A stretch of DNA of 64,000 bases from Bos javanicus (Eukaryota; Chordata; Mammalia; Artiodactyla; Bovidae): NCBI RefSeq assembly GCF_032452875.1, contig NC_083875.1:77150178-77214177 (forward strand), given 5' to 3'. Shown here one piece after another: positions 47,235 through 59,756 of the stretch. The position numbers were made by a program, and so were the translations under genes. Each line of letters begins with the position of its first letter. The stretch's first letter is position 1. Below the pieces are notes generated by a model. It ran no database searches. It was not told the origin of the DNA and was given only the letters and a program-made list of their open reading frames with translations.

Positions 47235-48190
47235 TCTGGAAAGCACACCATTGAACTCAAAGACTTCTTTTCATCCAGAGCATCACCCAGAAGTGAAAAG
47301 GCAAGCCCCAGTATGGGAAAAGATTTTGGCAACGTGTACAATAAAGAAAGGACTCCTATGTAGAACAAAAAAAAAAGCCTCCAATAAATCAATAACAAAC
47401 AATAAAATAATTTAAAAAGATAACTCAGGAGGAAAAATGGCAAAAGACTTGAATACATACTTCACAGAAAAAGATATTCAAATAGCTAATAATCACATGA
47501 AAATGTCCTCAACTTCTTTAAGGTCAGGAAAATGAAAAACTTTAAGAAGTTATTTACACATTCATTTGACAGCCAAAATTTAAAAGAATACCAAGCACTC
47601 ATGAGAATGTGCAGCAAAAGCAACTGTCATATACTCCTGGTGGAAGAGTAATTTGGTAGAACTATCTGGAAAACTGAAAAAACTTATCTACTGAAGTTAA
47701 ACATACTGACCTATAACACGGCAATTCCACTCAAAATTATACATACAACAGGCTCTAGACCTGTTGCATCAAGAAACACATAGAATTTTCACAGGAGTGC
47801 CATTTGTAATAACAAAAAATAGGAAACAAATGTCTACCAATAGTAGATTGGATATACAATAGAACACTATACAGCTGTTTTCACACACAAAATGAGTGAC
47901 CATTACAAAAATAAAACTGAATGAAAGAGGCCAGATATAAACATATACCCACTGAATGAACTCCATTTATATGACTTTTTCAAATTAGCAAAACAAAACT
48001 AAAATATTTAGAGTCAGAGATGTGATTACCTTTCGGGGGGAAGGGAGAAGATAAATATTGGAAAGGGGCAAAATAGGGACTTCTGAGGAATTACCAATTC
48101 TCTATTTGACCTGGGTGGTGGTTACATACGCACTTGCTTTGTAATTTATGTTTTGTTGACTTTTCTCAGCTGGTATTGTGCTTCCACTTC
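47235..48190 (+). mobile_element. Old L1 fragment, sense
   Basis: AAGTGAAAAGGCAAGCCCCA, then GAATGTGCAGCAAAAGCAAC and GACCTATAACACGGCAATTC follow the end of ORF2 and 3' UTR of old mammalian L1. Highly decayed. Confidence 0.68.
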
Positions 48191-48404
48191 TTAGAGTTTA
48201 AGAAAAAAAGGAAAGGAAAGGGAAAAGACTGTGAAGCACTGGGGACTCATACACTATGGATGTGAAGGGAGCAGCCTTTTCAGCAAACAAGCTACCATCT
48301 CCTAGAAAAGCTGAAACTGTGCAAACTCCATGACCCAGGTCTGAACCTGCTTTCTACACCTAGGTTGTATCTATGCTAGGGACTCTTTTACTTATATCCC
48401 TATG

Positions 48405-48900
48405 AGAAGTATTCAAGAAGCCATAGTAATTTTGTTTATAACAGCAGAAACCTAGAGACAATGTCCATCAACAGGAGAATGAATACATTAAATGTGACAT
48501 GTTCATATGATAGAAAATTAATTACACAGAAGCAGAAATGAACACCTATGACTGTATGCATCAATCATAATATTGGTGGGGGGGAAGTGAAAAACATGGA
48601 TAGAGTTTGATTTCATTTGTATGAATGTCAAAAACAGGAAAAAAAAGTATATATTACTTACTGATGTATAGAGTATATTTATAAAAGCAAAATAAGAGAA
48701 TGAATAACCTAAAATCCAGAATAGCATAGAGAAGGAAGGGAGGTGATTTGGGAGAGTCAGGTTAGGAGACCTGAGAGCATCTGGTACTGTTCTAATTCAT
48801 AAGCAAAGTTATGGGGTCATGGGTGTTTTTCAACTACTCTTTAAATTACACATATATTGCATATACTCTTTTATATTTTATTCATTTACAATGATTAAAA
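48405..48900 (+). mobile_element. Old L1 fragment, sense
   Basis: ACAATGTCCATCAACAGGAG, then AATGTGACATGTTCATATGA and GTACTGTTCTAATTCATAAG resemble an old L1 3' part. Confidence 0.55.
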
Positions 48901-49079
48901 GAGAAATAATTCCTGCCTTTTTTAATAGAATAATTACTGGGTGAAGCATTACACAATCTAAAAGCACTGCTGAATTAAACAGAATAGGTCAGGAATATAA
49001 CAGATATCCATGCAGAGCCACCTTTTACTAAACTCTCCTGTTCTGAGCAATATATAATTGTTTATATTGCCAAGCAGTA

Positions 49080-49245
49080 GATATATTTTTTTTCACTTAA
49101 TATTCATCAAGCAGGAATTCTTATGCTTATTTTATAGATGAGGATTCTGACACTTAAAGAGGAAGAGTAACCTGTTCCAGGTTACTCAAGTATTAAGTGG
49201 AGGAGTGAATACAAATCCAAGGCAGCCTGGTTCCAACATGCTTCT
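49080..49245 (-). repeat. MIR SINE, antisense
   Basis: TTATTTTATAGATGAGGATT, then CAGGTTACTCAAGTATTAAG and CAAATCCAAGGCAGCCTGG. Confidence 0.7.
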
Positions 49246-49249
49246 CAGG

Positions 49250-51865
49250 ACCTGCACTAACAACACGATATGGTCCAGGGCCATCTGCCTGCTCTCATGG
49301 ATACCAGGCTGAGCATTTCCAACTGACATGGTTTCTACTGGTTCTTCTAGAAAGCACTTTTCAAATTCTAAGCATTTTTCATCTTATCAGTGATGAGGCA
49401 CTCCATCCCTGATGACAGATATTTAGATCTGATTAGACAGCAGTGATGTTTCCATTTTAATCTAGGTCAGAGATCCCCAGACTAGACTCTCTGTGCGCTA
49501 AATCCAGATCACTGTCTGGTTTTACACAGCCCTGAGCTAGGAATGTTTTTTTTTTTCCCATTTGTAAATGGCCCGAAACGATCAAAGAATAATTTAATGC
49601 CCTGTGAAAATTATGTGATGTTCGAATTTCAGTCTCCATCAATTAAGCTTTTTTTGAACAAAGACACACCCATTTGCTTGGGTGCCATCTGTAGACACTG
49701 TCATGTTATGACGGCAAAAGGCATGATTGCAACAGAAACCATGTGTCCTGCAAAGCCTAAGGTATTTACTAAATGGCCTAGGATAGAAAAGTTTGCTGAA
49801 CCCTGATCTAGGAACTGAACACAGGAATAGAAAACTGAAGCTGTGTCTGTCTGTTTCCATACAATAAAGATTAAAAATAGTACCTATCTCTAAGATTTGG
49901 TATAAAGAATAAACAATTAACAGATATAAAGCCATCGGATTAGCACCTGGCACAGAGAGTGCTTCCTCCTTGTCCTCAGAATAGCATTTGTTCCCTTGCT
50001 AGCTCTGCACATGACTGAAATCAGAAATCTTTTTTTGGTGGAAGCGTCAGGAAGCATGCCAAGGTATTTACAATAGCGCAATGACCCCTCTTCAAAATAA
50101 AAGAACTCAAATTGGTATCGTTTGCATTGGGTTTGACTTAGATCTCCAATGGCTACACACTTAACAGAGTTAATCTAAAAAATCATATACAAAGAAAGGC
50201 TACAAATGTTCAGAGAAGGAAACAGGTTCAAAACCAAAAGGGAAAAAGTAGAGATCTCAACAGCACTAAGAAAATCCTGAGTTTCCCTGACTCATTAAGG
50301 AAGCAACCATTTAGTAGGTTTTCAGGAAGACAATTAGCTCAATTAAATAGAAATTTGTTTTTCTTTCAAATCTCCCACTGGCCATTTGTTTCTGGCAAAA
50401 ACTCTGTTTGGTAATGGAAAATAATGATTTTCTATCCTTTAAATCTTGCACCAGGAACTGTTCTACTAAGATTAATAGTGTCTCTAATGAGATATTTAGA
50501 GATAAAGACCAGTGTTATGCTGAATTCTTTTTCGAGAACTAATAATTCTTAAGATATGCTTTTCTAATAAAATAGGCAAGGTCAAGTGATTATGTATTTA
50601 GCTATATATCTTCTTTCTGCCTGTCTTGAATACCTTTTTATGGCCAAGAGGAACACTCTCTTATTGATTCTCCTTTAGCATATCACTGCATAGAGTACAA
50701 AAATGCACAGCATCCCAAGAAGAAATGCAAATTATTAGTGGACCCTAATTGTGGAGTGAGGTGTGAATCTTGCCAGCAATGACTTGGGCCACTTGGAGCA
50801 CAGTTGGACAGCGAAGGGGGTGGATTTGGCTCCACCTGATCCATTTGGGTCTGCAAGCTTCAGAATTAGGCTCATGGTTATAAGATCAATAGAATGATCT
50901 GCTACTGCAAAGTAGAATTCTCAGCGTGCCTTAGCTTAGGTTTTGGTGCAACTGGGTTGCAACTTTAGAGTTTGTTTACCACTGCTTCAAAAGTTTAAGA
51001 GTGCTCTCAGAACTTGCCCTTCAGCAGGGCTTGGATTCTTAGCATCCACGAGACTCTGGAGAGCTTGCTATGCTTTACAGCTTTGCTGTCAACTCTCTGA
51101 GCTTCAGGAAATCTCCTTTGCTCTTCAGTCCCACCCACGGCTCTCTGCACCTCAAATGATTATTTTTCTTCCTGTGGTCGTGTCCGTCGCCATGGTCAAG
51201 GGATGTTCTGCCATGGCTCAAGGTCAGCAGTGCCTCAGAGGGGTTTCACTCAGCCTTCCCGCCCTGTCCAGCTTTGGCATACTGTCCTTCTGCACTCAGG
51301 GAAGGCCTGGGGTCCCAGACTCCAACTCACACTAGAGACTCTGGGGTTCCAACCAGTCAGGTCAGCCCATTCATAGTCACTAAAGGCTTGTTAAAGGCTT
51401 AGCGTCCTCCCTGCCCCCCACCTCTGGCATATTCCTCCTCCTCTCCCTACCACCAGAGGTGAAAGCAGCAGCGGGTCTTTGCTGCCCCAGTAAGGACATT
51501 CTGGATTTTAGTACATTGAGGTTTCTTTGCATCCTCATGTTCAGATGAGTTTTTAAAATATGACTTTGTAATTTGTCTAGCTTATTGATGCTATCTTGGT
51601 ATTAGAGGGAGATCAATGTCTCATGCTTTCCACATCCTAACTGGAAGAGTGCCCAGTCTGTCATTTCTCTTTACTTAGGGAAATTATATTCTGTAAAATC
51701 TTTGAGGACCATTAGGGACCACATCAATGCAGAGCATTAAATAGAATGTTACAAATGTGGGTGGTTGCCATGCTCTGGAGGAGACAGTGGTGATGCTCTG
51801 GGGCCAGGCAGGGACAAGACATACAGAAGAGCAGCCACTTAGAGAAACTTCAGGGTACTTTATAG
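49250..51865. other. Intronic sequence, no gene
   Basis: The longest stretch without a recognised young repeat. I looked for the preceding FRMD3 exon on the minus strand and did not find it. The plus-strand frame at 50943-51335 (130 codons) has no family pattern, though the segment is GC-richer than its surroundings. Confidence 0.5.
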
Positions 51866-51869
51866 GAAC

Positions 51870-51975
51870 ACTCAGGTTTCAGGTCAAGTTCTGTTGCTTC
51901 ATAATTGTATAGCCTTGAATAAGTGAGTTTCTCAGGCCTCTGTTTCCTTATTGGTGAAACAAGGTGGTCACAAAC
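51870..51975 (+). repeat. MIR fragment
   Basis: AATTGTATAGCCTTGAATAA, then GTTTCTCAGGCCTCTGTTTC and CTTATTGGTGAAACAAGG. Confidence 0.55.
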
Positions 51976-52335
51976 AATCAAATGGAGGAAGAATGTGAAC
52001 GGGCTGAGCAGGATGGTGGCGACTCAGGGAACAAATGACTCTTTTAAAGGGCACTGCTGCTTAGCTTTGCTGCGTTGGTCTCAGGGCTTTGTGTTAACAA
52101 ATCCCGCAGGTGCAAGTAAAGCTCGAATTTTATTCCAACTGATTTCCACTTTTCAAAACTATTATTTGGCCTAAAAACATCTATCTGTGTCAGGTGGTAG
52201 TCCAAGGATTATCATTATAACCCCTGCTTTGGACTCCAAGAGTCTCTCAAGTGTCATAACTAGCTGTCAAGTTTCTTTGCTTTGGACCAGTGACCTCTTG
52301 ATATTCAAAGGCTTTGAATGTTAATTATAGCTATG

Positions 52336-52600
52336 CTGCTAAGTCGCTTCAGTCGTGTCTGACTCTATGTGACCCCAGAGATGGCAGCCCACCAGGCTCC
52401 CCCGTCCCTGGGATTCTCCAGGCAAGAACACTGGAGTGGGTTGCCATTTCCCTCTCCAATGCATGAAAGTAAAAAGTGAAAGTGAAGTCGCTCAGTCATG
52501 TCCGACTCTTAGCAACCCCATGGACTACAGCTTACCAGGCTCCTCCATCCATGGATTTTCCAGGCAAGAGTACTGGAGTGGGGTGCCATTGCCTTCTCCA
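52336..52600 (-). mobile_element. Bov-A2 dimeric SINE, antisense
   Basis: CTGCTAAGTCGCTTCAGTCG, then two reversed monomers joined by AAAGTAAAAAGTGAAAGTG. AATTATAGCTATG (52323-52335) and AATTAAAGCTATG (52601-52613) flank it with one mismatch. Confidence 0.93.
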
Positions 52601-52844
52601 AATTAAAGCTATGGATGACCAATAAAAAAATTCAGAAGCAAGTTACTTGTTGCTTCATGAATATTGTTTTCAGGTAGAATCTTTCAAAAACATCAGGCCA
52701 TGGAGCACGTAGATGATGAAGAGGCTTCCAGCTTGTTGGAGAAGCAGCTGAAGATCACTGGGCTAGGTAGGTCATCTGACACTTTTACAGTTTCTGCTAC
52801 ATAGTTATTCTTCAACAAATATTTGCTGCATGAAGGGATGGACA

Positions 52845-52910
52845 GATATGTGGATGGATAGATGGATGGATGGATCATGGATGGGTGTGTGGATAGAAGA
52901 ATGGATAAAT
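52845..52910. repeat. GGAT/GATA-type microsatellite
   Basis: Imperfect GGATGGATAGATGGATGG run. Confidence 0.85.
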
Positions 52911-53157
52911 ACACTTATAATTTCATCAAAAGTTCAAAATGTCTTTGATTCTATGCATAATTTAGAACCACATGTCAAGGGTAATCAAAGAGTATAAGTG
53001 ATGACTGAGTCCAGCTTTTAATACTACCCCTCTGTCCTTCTTCAAAGCTGTGTTGCACTTCCATGACATTGCTTTCTCCCTTCAAGTCACCTTAGCCAGA
53101 TTTCATCTGTATAAGAAATGTTGATGGATTGGGTGCACACATCATTTCTCCCTGGCC

Positions 53158-53256
53158 GAGGAGCCTGGCAGGCTATAGTCCATAGGGTTGCAAGAGTCGG
53201 ACACGACTTAGCGCTATCTTTCTTTCTTTTTTTTTTTCTTTCTTTCTTTCTTTCAA
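53158..53256 (+). mobile_element. 5'-truncated Bov-tA ending in a (CTTT)n tract
   Basis: GAGGAGCCTGGCAGGCTATA, then AGAGTCGGACACGACTTAGC is followed at 53217-53256 by CTTT repeats, probably expanded from the element tail. Confidence 0.82.
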
Positions 53257-53309
53257 GGCTTTCTAGAAATGTCCCTGACTCTAAGCCACATAATACAAAG
53301 ATTTAGAAG

Positions 53310-53510
53310 TCACTCAGTCATGTCCGACTCTTTGCGACCCCGTGGACTGTAGCCCACCAGGCTCCTCCGTCCATGGGATTCTCCAGGCAAGAACACTGGA
53401 GAGGGTTGCCATTTCCTTCTCCAGGGGATCTTCCCAACCCAGGGATTGAACCCGGGTCTCCCGCATTGCGGGCAGACGCTTTAACCTCTGAGCTACCAGG
53501 GAAGCCCTTC
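53310..53510 (-). mobile_element. Bov-tA SINE, antisense, well preserved
   Basis: CACTCAGTCATGTCCGACTC, then GATTGAACCCGGGTCTCCCG to GAGCTACCAGGGAAGCCC. It keeps an intact B-box and few changes from the family pattern. Confidence 0.93.
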
Positions 53511-53589
53511 AGGAGAAGCATTTGATGCCAAATCATTCCATCTTCCCATTCCTAAGAAGAGTATTACACCAGAGAATGAAAATGGATTT

Positions 53590-53770
53590 GATAACCTACC
53601 AGAGATAGGGAGAGGGGTGGCAAGGAGAGAGAGAAAGGTAAGGAGAAAGAGATTCAGGGGCAGGGTTAGGGAGGAGGAAGGTAGAGGGAGGGAGGAAGGG
53701 AGGAAAGGAGAGTCTAGGCTTTTGGAATGAGAGCCTTGAGAACGGAAAGGATACAGGGCAAGGGGAAAGA
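53590..53770. repeat. Purine-rich (GA) tract
   Basis: About 180 nt dominated by G and A (GAGAGAGAGAAAGGTAAGGA, GGAGGGAGGAAGGGAGGAAA), with few pyrimidines. Confidence 0.85.
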
Positions 53771-53779
53771 GGGATGACA

Positions 53780-54497
53780 GAGCAAAAGCACATTTTAAGA
53801 AAGATTGGGGTTGTAAAATAATCTGACATTTCCCCTCTTCCTTTTAAACAGTAAACATTCTTCTCAAAACTGTACAAAATAGTTTCCTAAGAGGGCTCTT
53901 GTAAACTACTAATTGGAAGCACAGGTAGAGGGTCCTTCCATAGCAGGGCACTTATTTCTGGAAAGCTAGACATTTTTGATATTATAAATCCTTGCCAGGA
54001 AGCCAGGGCACATGATTTACACAGAATGTGAGTTCTGAGAAATAAAAAGAGATAACGAGTCTGTTTAAAATACACCCAGTGTCATCATTACTTCCAGCAC
54101 AAAACACACTGTATTAGATCATTATGGGGATGGCTAATCCAATCATTTTTATCTTCTTTAAGGCAAGGAATACACCATCAAACCACCTCACTGCCAACTG
54201 AGATTTCTGAATATTTAAAAGCTGATGTCTTGTGACTGGAACTGATTCAAAAATCTTGGCTTCTAACAAGAAACCTGATGAACTGGTATTGAGAGGATTA
54301 GCTGAGTAGAAACTCCAGGAAAAACTTCAGGGAAGCCTATCAGGGTTCCTGAGAGTAAAGTCATTCTTATTCTTGATCTTCAACCCCCTCCAAGCACCCT
54401 CAGAGCTAATGGCAGAGGTCATCCCTCTTAACCCAGATGGTTGGGATTAAAGCTGTGGAAAACAGAAACCAAGAGAGTAAAACATAACTCACATCCC
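53780..54497. other. Intronic sequence, no gene
   Basis: No supported feature. Confidence 0.45.
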
Positions 54498-54509
54498 CAG
54501 GGATTGTGG

Positions 54510-54725
54510 GGGCTTCCAATGTAGTGCTGGTGGTAAAGAACCAGCCTGCCAGCGCAGGAGACATAAGAGACACGGGTTCAATACCTGGGTTGGGAAGATC
54601 CCCTGGAAAAGGAAATGGCAACCCATTCCAGTATTCTTGCCTGGGAAATCCCATGGACAGAGGAGCATGGTGGGCTACAATCCATGGGGTCGCAAACAGT
54701 CGGACACAACAGCACATACACCCAG
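54510..54725 (+). mobile_element. Bov-tA SINE, sense
   Basis: GGCTTCCAATGTAGTGCTGG head, B-box TTCAATACCTGGGTTGGGA, core AACCCATTCCAGTATTCTTG and end GTCGGACACAACAGC. CAGGGATTGTGG (54498-54509) and CAGGGATTATGG (54726-54737) flank it. Confidence 0.93.
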
Positions 54726-54925
54726 CAGGGATTATGGCAATGGCGTCCTCCAGCCACCAGAGGGCTCTAGAAAGAGGAATATCCTATTTCTAAGCAGTCC
54801 TATTGCTAGAATCTCATCTCTGCATACCAAATTCAAAATGTATAAATCATGAGCTCATTTCTTATACCAAATTTTAAAAACAAATATGGATCTTTTTGCT
54901 TTAAAATTATCTTCAGAGTCAGGAT

Positions 54926-55053
54926 TTGTTGTTCAGTCACCCAGTCGTATCTGACTCTTTGTGACCTCATGGACTGCAGCACACCAGGCTTCACTGTCCT
55001 TCACCATCTCCTGGAGCTTGCTCAAACATCCTGAGTCGGTGATGCCATCCAAC
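54926..55053 (-). mobile_element. Short BovB 3' end, antisense
   Basis: TTGTTGTTCAGTCACCCAGT, then AGCACACCAGGCTTCACTGT and GTCGGTGATGCCATCCAACC. CAGAGTCAGGAT is perfectly duplicated at 54914-54925 and 55054-55065. Confidence 0.92.
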
Positions 55054-55104
55054 CAGAGTCAGGATAGTGAAGAAAAAATTGATTCTAGATCTGTTCTGAA
55101 AAGT

Positions 55105-55298
55105 CAGTGTTAGTCACTCAGTCATGTCTGACACTTTGCAACCCCAGGGACTGTCCTCTGTCCATGGAATTCTCCAGGCAAGAATACTGGACTGGGTAGC
55201 CATTCCCTTCTCCAGGGGATCTTCCTGACCCAGGGATCGAACCCATGTCTCTTGCATTGCAGGCAGATTCTTTACTATCTGAGCCACCAGGGAACTCA
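55105..55298 (-). mobile_element. Bov-tA SINE, antisense
   Basis: GTTAGTCACTCAGTCATGTC, then GACCCAGGGATCGAACCCAT and ATCTGAGCCACCAGGGAA. Confidence 0.9.
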
Positions 55299-55656
55299 GG
55301 TATTTAAAACAGGTCAGTGAACTAGAACCCATGGATCAAATCTGGTCCACAATCTGTTTTGTCAATAAGGTTTTAGTGAATCACCACTCACTCATTTATG
55401 TATTGTCTATGTCACTCTATAGAAGCAGAGTTGAGCGGATGCAATGGAGACCATACAGCCCAAAGAGCCAAACAAATTCATTAACTACACCTGATCTAAA
55501 AGAAGCATTTGCCTTCAGCAAGTTTTAGCACTGACATATATTTAAAAATGTGAATGATACGTATCTACATTCTTTAGTTCAGAGGACATTAAGAAGCCCA
55601 AAGATGCTTTTACAAAAAATCTTTCTAAATAAACCTCTGTCAGCTATATGCCTACT

Positions 55657-55930
55657 GCTGCTGCTGCTGCTAAGTCACTTCAGTCATGTCCGACTCTGTG
55701 TGACCCCATAGACGGCAGTCCACCAGGCTCCCCGTCCCTGGGATTCCCCAGGCAAGAACATTGGAGTGGGTTGCCATTTCCTTCTCCGATGCATGAAAGT
55801 GAAAAGTGAAAGTGAAGTCACTCAGTCATGTCTGACTCTTAGCGACCCCATGGACTGCAGCCTACCAGGCTCCTCCGTCCATGGGATTTTCCAGGCAAGA
55901 GTACTGGAGTGGGGTGCCATTGCCCTCTCC
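55657..55930 (-). mobile_element. Bov-A2 dimeric SINE, antisense
   Basis: GCTGCTGCTGCTGCTAAGTC, then two reversed monomers. TATATGCCTACT (55645-55656) and AATATACCTACT (55931-55942) flank it. Confidence 0.92.
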
Positions 55931-55942
55931 AATATACCTACT

Positions 55943-56786
55943 AGAATGGCCAAAATCCAGAACACTGAAAACACCAAATGCTGGTAAAGATTGTGGAACA
56001 ACAAGAACTCATGGCTGGTGGGAATGCAAAATGGCACAGCCAACTTGGAAGACAGTTTGGCAGTTCTTACAAAATTAAATATACTCTTACCATACAATCC
56101 AACAATCATGCTTCCTGATATTTACCCAAAGGAGATGAAAATTTATGCCCACACAAAAGCCTGCCCATGGACGATTATAATAACTTTATTCATAATTTCC
56201 AAAACTTGAAAGCAACCATATGTTCTAGGTAAAAGGATAAATAAACTGTGGTACATACAACAGAATATTATTCAGCAGTAGAAAGAAATGAGCTATCAAT
56301 AGAAAGACAAGCAGGAATCGTAAGTACATACTGCTTAGTGAAAGAAGCTAATTTGAAAAGGCTGCATACTGTAAGGTTTCAACTACATGACATTCTAGAA
56401 AAGGCAAAACTATGGAGACAGGTAACAGATCAGTGGTTGCCAGAGGTTAGGGAGGGATGAATAAGGCAGAGCACAGAATATGTTCAGGGCAGTGAAAATT
56501 TTCTATATGCTATTATAATCATGGATATATGTTATTATACTGTTGTCCAAATCCACAGAATGTACAACCTCAAGGGTTAACCCTAAAGTATATAGACTGT
56601 GCATAATACCTACAAATCAATGTAGTTTCATCTATTATAACAAATGTACCACTCTGGTGGGGGATGGACATAGATATGGGGGAAGTTGTACAAGTAGAGA
56701 GGCAGGGAATATAGAGGAAATCTGTATACTTTCCTCCTCTTAATTCTAATGTGAAACTAAAACTCTTCTAAAAAATAAAGTCTATT
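55943..56786 (+). mobile_element. Old L1 3' end with A-rich tail
   Basis: GAATGGCCAAAATCCAGAAC, then AGTTTGGCAGTTCTTACAAA and ATGTGAAACTAAAACTCTTC with AAAAAATAAAGTCTATT is an L1M-type 3' end. Its tail was the landing site of the next L1, and a Bov-A2 sits at its other end. Confidence 0.82.
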
Positions 56787-56800
56787 AAAACAAAAACTCT
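56787..56800. repeat. Target-site duplication, left copy (L1)
   Basis: AAAACAAAAACTCT, preceded by TT; identical to 60092-60105. Confidence 0.88.
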
Positions 56801-57298
56801 GTTAAGGTTTTCTATTTCTTCCTGGTCGAGTTTTGGAAAGTTGTACTTTTCTAAGAATTTGTCCATTTCTTCCTCGTTGTCCATTTTATTGGCATATAAT
56901 TGTTGATAATAGTCTCTTATGATCCTTTGTATTTCTACGTTGTCTGTTGTGATCTCTCCACTGTCATTTCTAATTTTATTGATTTGATTTTTCTCCCTTT
57001 GTTTCTTGATGAGTCTGGCTAATGGTTTGTCAATTTTATTTATCCTTTCAAAGAACCAGCTTTTGGCTTTGTTGATTTTTGCTATGGTCTCTTTTGTTTC
57101 TTTTGCATTTATTTCTGCTCTAATTTTTAAGATTTCTTTCCTTCTACTAACCCTGGGGTTCTTCATTTCTTCCTTTTCTAGTTGCTTTAGGTGTAGAGTT
57201 AGGTTATTTATTTGACTTTTTTCTTGTTTCTTGAGGTGTGCCTGTATTGCTATGAACTTTCCCCTTAGGACTGCTTTTACTGTGTCCCACAGGTACAA
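56801..57298 (-). pseudogene. L1 ORF2 spacer segment, inverted
   Basis: A minus-strand open frame with the L1 series KAVLRGKFIAIQAHLKKQEK, then INAKETKETIAKINKAKSWF and EIQRIIRDYYQQLYANKMDN. This region links the endonuclease and RT of ORF2. It is open throughout, which points to a young insertion, but it was severed from its domains by the inversion. Confidence 0.9.
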
Positions 57299-59756
57299 GC
57301 ACGGAAATTGAAACTGTAATCAAAAATCTTCCAGCAAACAAAAGCCCAGGTCCAGACGGCTTCACAGCTGAATTCTACCAAAAATTTAGAGAAGAGTTAA
57401 CACCTATCCTGCTCAAACTCTTCCAGAAAATTGCAGAGGAAGGTAAACTTCCAAACTCATTCTATGAGGCCACCATCACCCTAATACCAAAACCTGACAA
57501 AGATGCCACAAAAAAAGAAAACTACAGGCCAATATCACTGATGAACATAGATGCAAAAATCCTAAACAAAATTCTAGCAATCAGAATCCAACAACACATT
57601 AAAAAGATCATACACCATGACCAAGTGGGCTTTATCCCAGGGATGCAAGGATTCTTCAATATCCGCAAATCAATCAATGTAATACACCACATTAACAAAT
57701 TGAAAAATAAAAACCATATGATTATCTCAATAGATGCAGAGAAAGCCTTTGACAAAATTCAACACCCATTTATGATAAAAATTCTCCAGAAAGCAGGAAT
57801 AGAAGGAACATACCTCAACATAATAAAAGCTATATATGACAAACCCACAGCAAACATTATCCTCAATGGTGAAAAATTGAAAGCATTTCCTCTAAAGTCA
57901 GGAACAAGACAAGGGTGCCCACTTTCACCATTACTATTCAACATAGTTTTGGAAGTTTTGGCTACAGCAATCAGAGCAGAAAAAGAAATAAAAGGAATCC
58001 AAATTGGAAAAGAAGAAGTAAAACTCTCACTATTTGCAGATGACATGATCCTCTACATAGAAAACCCTAAAGACTCCACCAGAAAATTACTAGAACTAAT
58101 CAATGATTATAGTAAAGTTGCAGGATATAAAATCAACACACAGAAATCCCTTGCATTCCTATACACTAATAATGAGAAAACAGAAAGAGAAATTAAGGAA
58201 ACAATTCCATTCACCATTGCAATGAAAAGAATAAAATACTTAGGAATATATCTACCTAAAGAAACTAAAGACCTATATATAGAAAACTATAAAACACTGG
58301 TGAAAGAAATCAAAGAGGACACTAATAGATGGAGAAATATACCATGTTCATGGATTGGAAGAATCAATATAGTGAAAATGAGTATACTACCCAAAGCAAT
58401 TTATAGATTCAATGCAATCCCTATCAAGCTACCAACAGTATTCTTCACAGAGCTAGAACAAATAATTTCACAATTTGTATGGAAATACAAAAAACCTCGA
58501 ATAGCCAAAGCGATCTTGAGAAAGAAAAATGGAACTGGAGGAATCAACCTACCTGACTTCAGGCTCTACTACAAAGCCACAGTTATCAAGACAGTATGGT
58601 ACTGGCACAAAGACAGAAATATAGATCAATGGAACAAAATAGAAAGCCCAGAGATAAATCCACGCACATATGGACACCTTATCTTTGACAAAGGAGGCAA
58701 GAATATACAATGGATTAAAGACAATCTCTTTAACAAGTGGTGCTGGAAATCTGGTCAACCACTTGTAAAAGAATGAAACTAGAACACTTTCTAACACCAT
58801 ACACAAAAATAAACTCAAAATGGATTAAAGATCTCAACATAAGACCAGAAACTATAAAACTCCTAGAGGAGAACATAGGCAAAACACTCTCTGACATACA
58901 TCACAGCAGGATCCTCTATGACCCACCTCCCAGAATATTGGAAATAAAAGCAAAAATAAACAAATGGGACCTAATTAAACTTAAAAGCTTCTGCACATCA
59001 AAGGAAACTATTAGCAAGGTGAAAAGACAGCCTTCAGAATGGGAGAAAATAATAGCAAATGAAGCAACCGACAAACAACTAATCTCAAAAATATACAAGC
59101 AACTCCTACAGCTCAACTCCAGAAAAATAAATGACCCAATCAAAAAATGGGCCAAAGATCTAAATAGACATTTCTCCAAAGAAGACATACAGATGGCTAA
59201 CAAACACTTGAAAAGATGCTCAACATCACTCATTATCAGAGAAATGCAAATCAAAACCACTATGAGGTACCATTTCACGCCAGTCAGAATGGCTGCGATC
59301 CAAAAGTCTACAAATAATAAATGCTGGAGAGGGTGTGGAGAAAAGGGAACCCTCTTACACTGTTGGTGGGAATGCAAACTAGTACAGCCACTATGGAGAA
59401 CAGTGTGGAGATTCCTTAAAAAACTGGAAATAGAACTGCCTTATGATCCAGCAATCCCACTGCTGGCCATACACACTGAGGAAACCAGAAGGGAAAGAGA
59501 CACGTGTACCCCAATGTTCATCGCAGCACTGTTTATAATAGCCAGGACATGGAAGCAACCTAGATGTCCATCAGCAGATGAATGGATAAGAAAGCTGTGG
59601 TACATATACACAATGGAGTATTACTCAGCCATTAAAAAGAATACATTTGAATCAGTTCTAATGAGGTGGATGAAACTGGAGCCTATTATACAGAGTGAAG
59701 TAAGCCAGAAGGAAAAACATAAATACAGTATACTAACGCATATATATGGAATTTAG
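57297..59756 (+). pseudogene. L1 ORF2 reverse transcriptase and C-terminal part, one frameshift
   Basis: From 57301 the frame is open to a TGA at 58774-58776: RT motifs SPGPDGFTAEFY, YRPISLMNIDAKILNKILA, GTRQGCPLSPLLFNI and the catalytic FADD at 58033-58044. A 1-nt loss near 58745-58755 moves the reading into a second open frame that runs to the natural ORF2 stop at 59754-59756. That part holds the cysteine motif (C-x3-C-x7-H-x4-C) at about 59322-59374. The RT would copy RNA at a nicked target. The endonuclease is absent and the product is truncated. Confidence 0.93.

Noticed and set aside
50943..51335. 130-codon plus-strand frame
   Set aside because: No domain, low-complexity Leu/Ser composition, antisense to FRMD3, and no splice or promoter support.
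52690..52765. Plus-strand exon-like segment with ATGGAGCACGTAGATGATG and a following GTAGGT
   Set aside because: Short, no recognised protein family, no partner exon, and antisense to FRMD3. Not enough support for a gene.
57541..58776. Longest open frame in the window (411 codons) as a host gene
   Set aside because: It has L1 ORF2 reverse transcriptase motifs, is flanked by a target duplication and has an A-rich tail. It is a retrotransposon, not a host gene.
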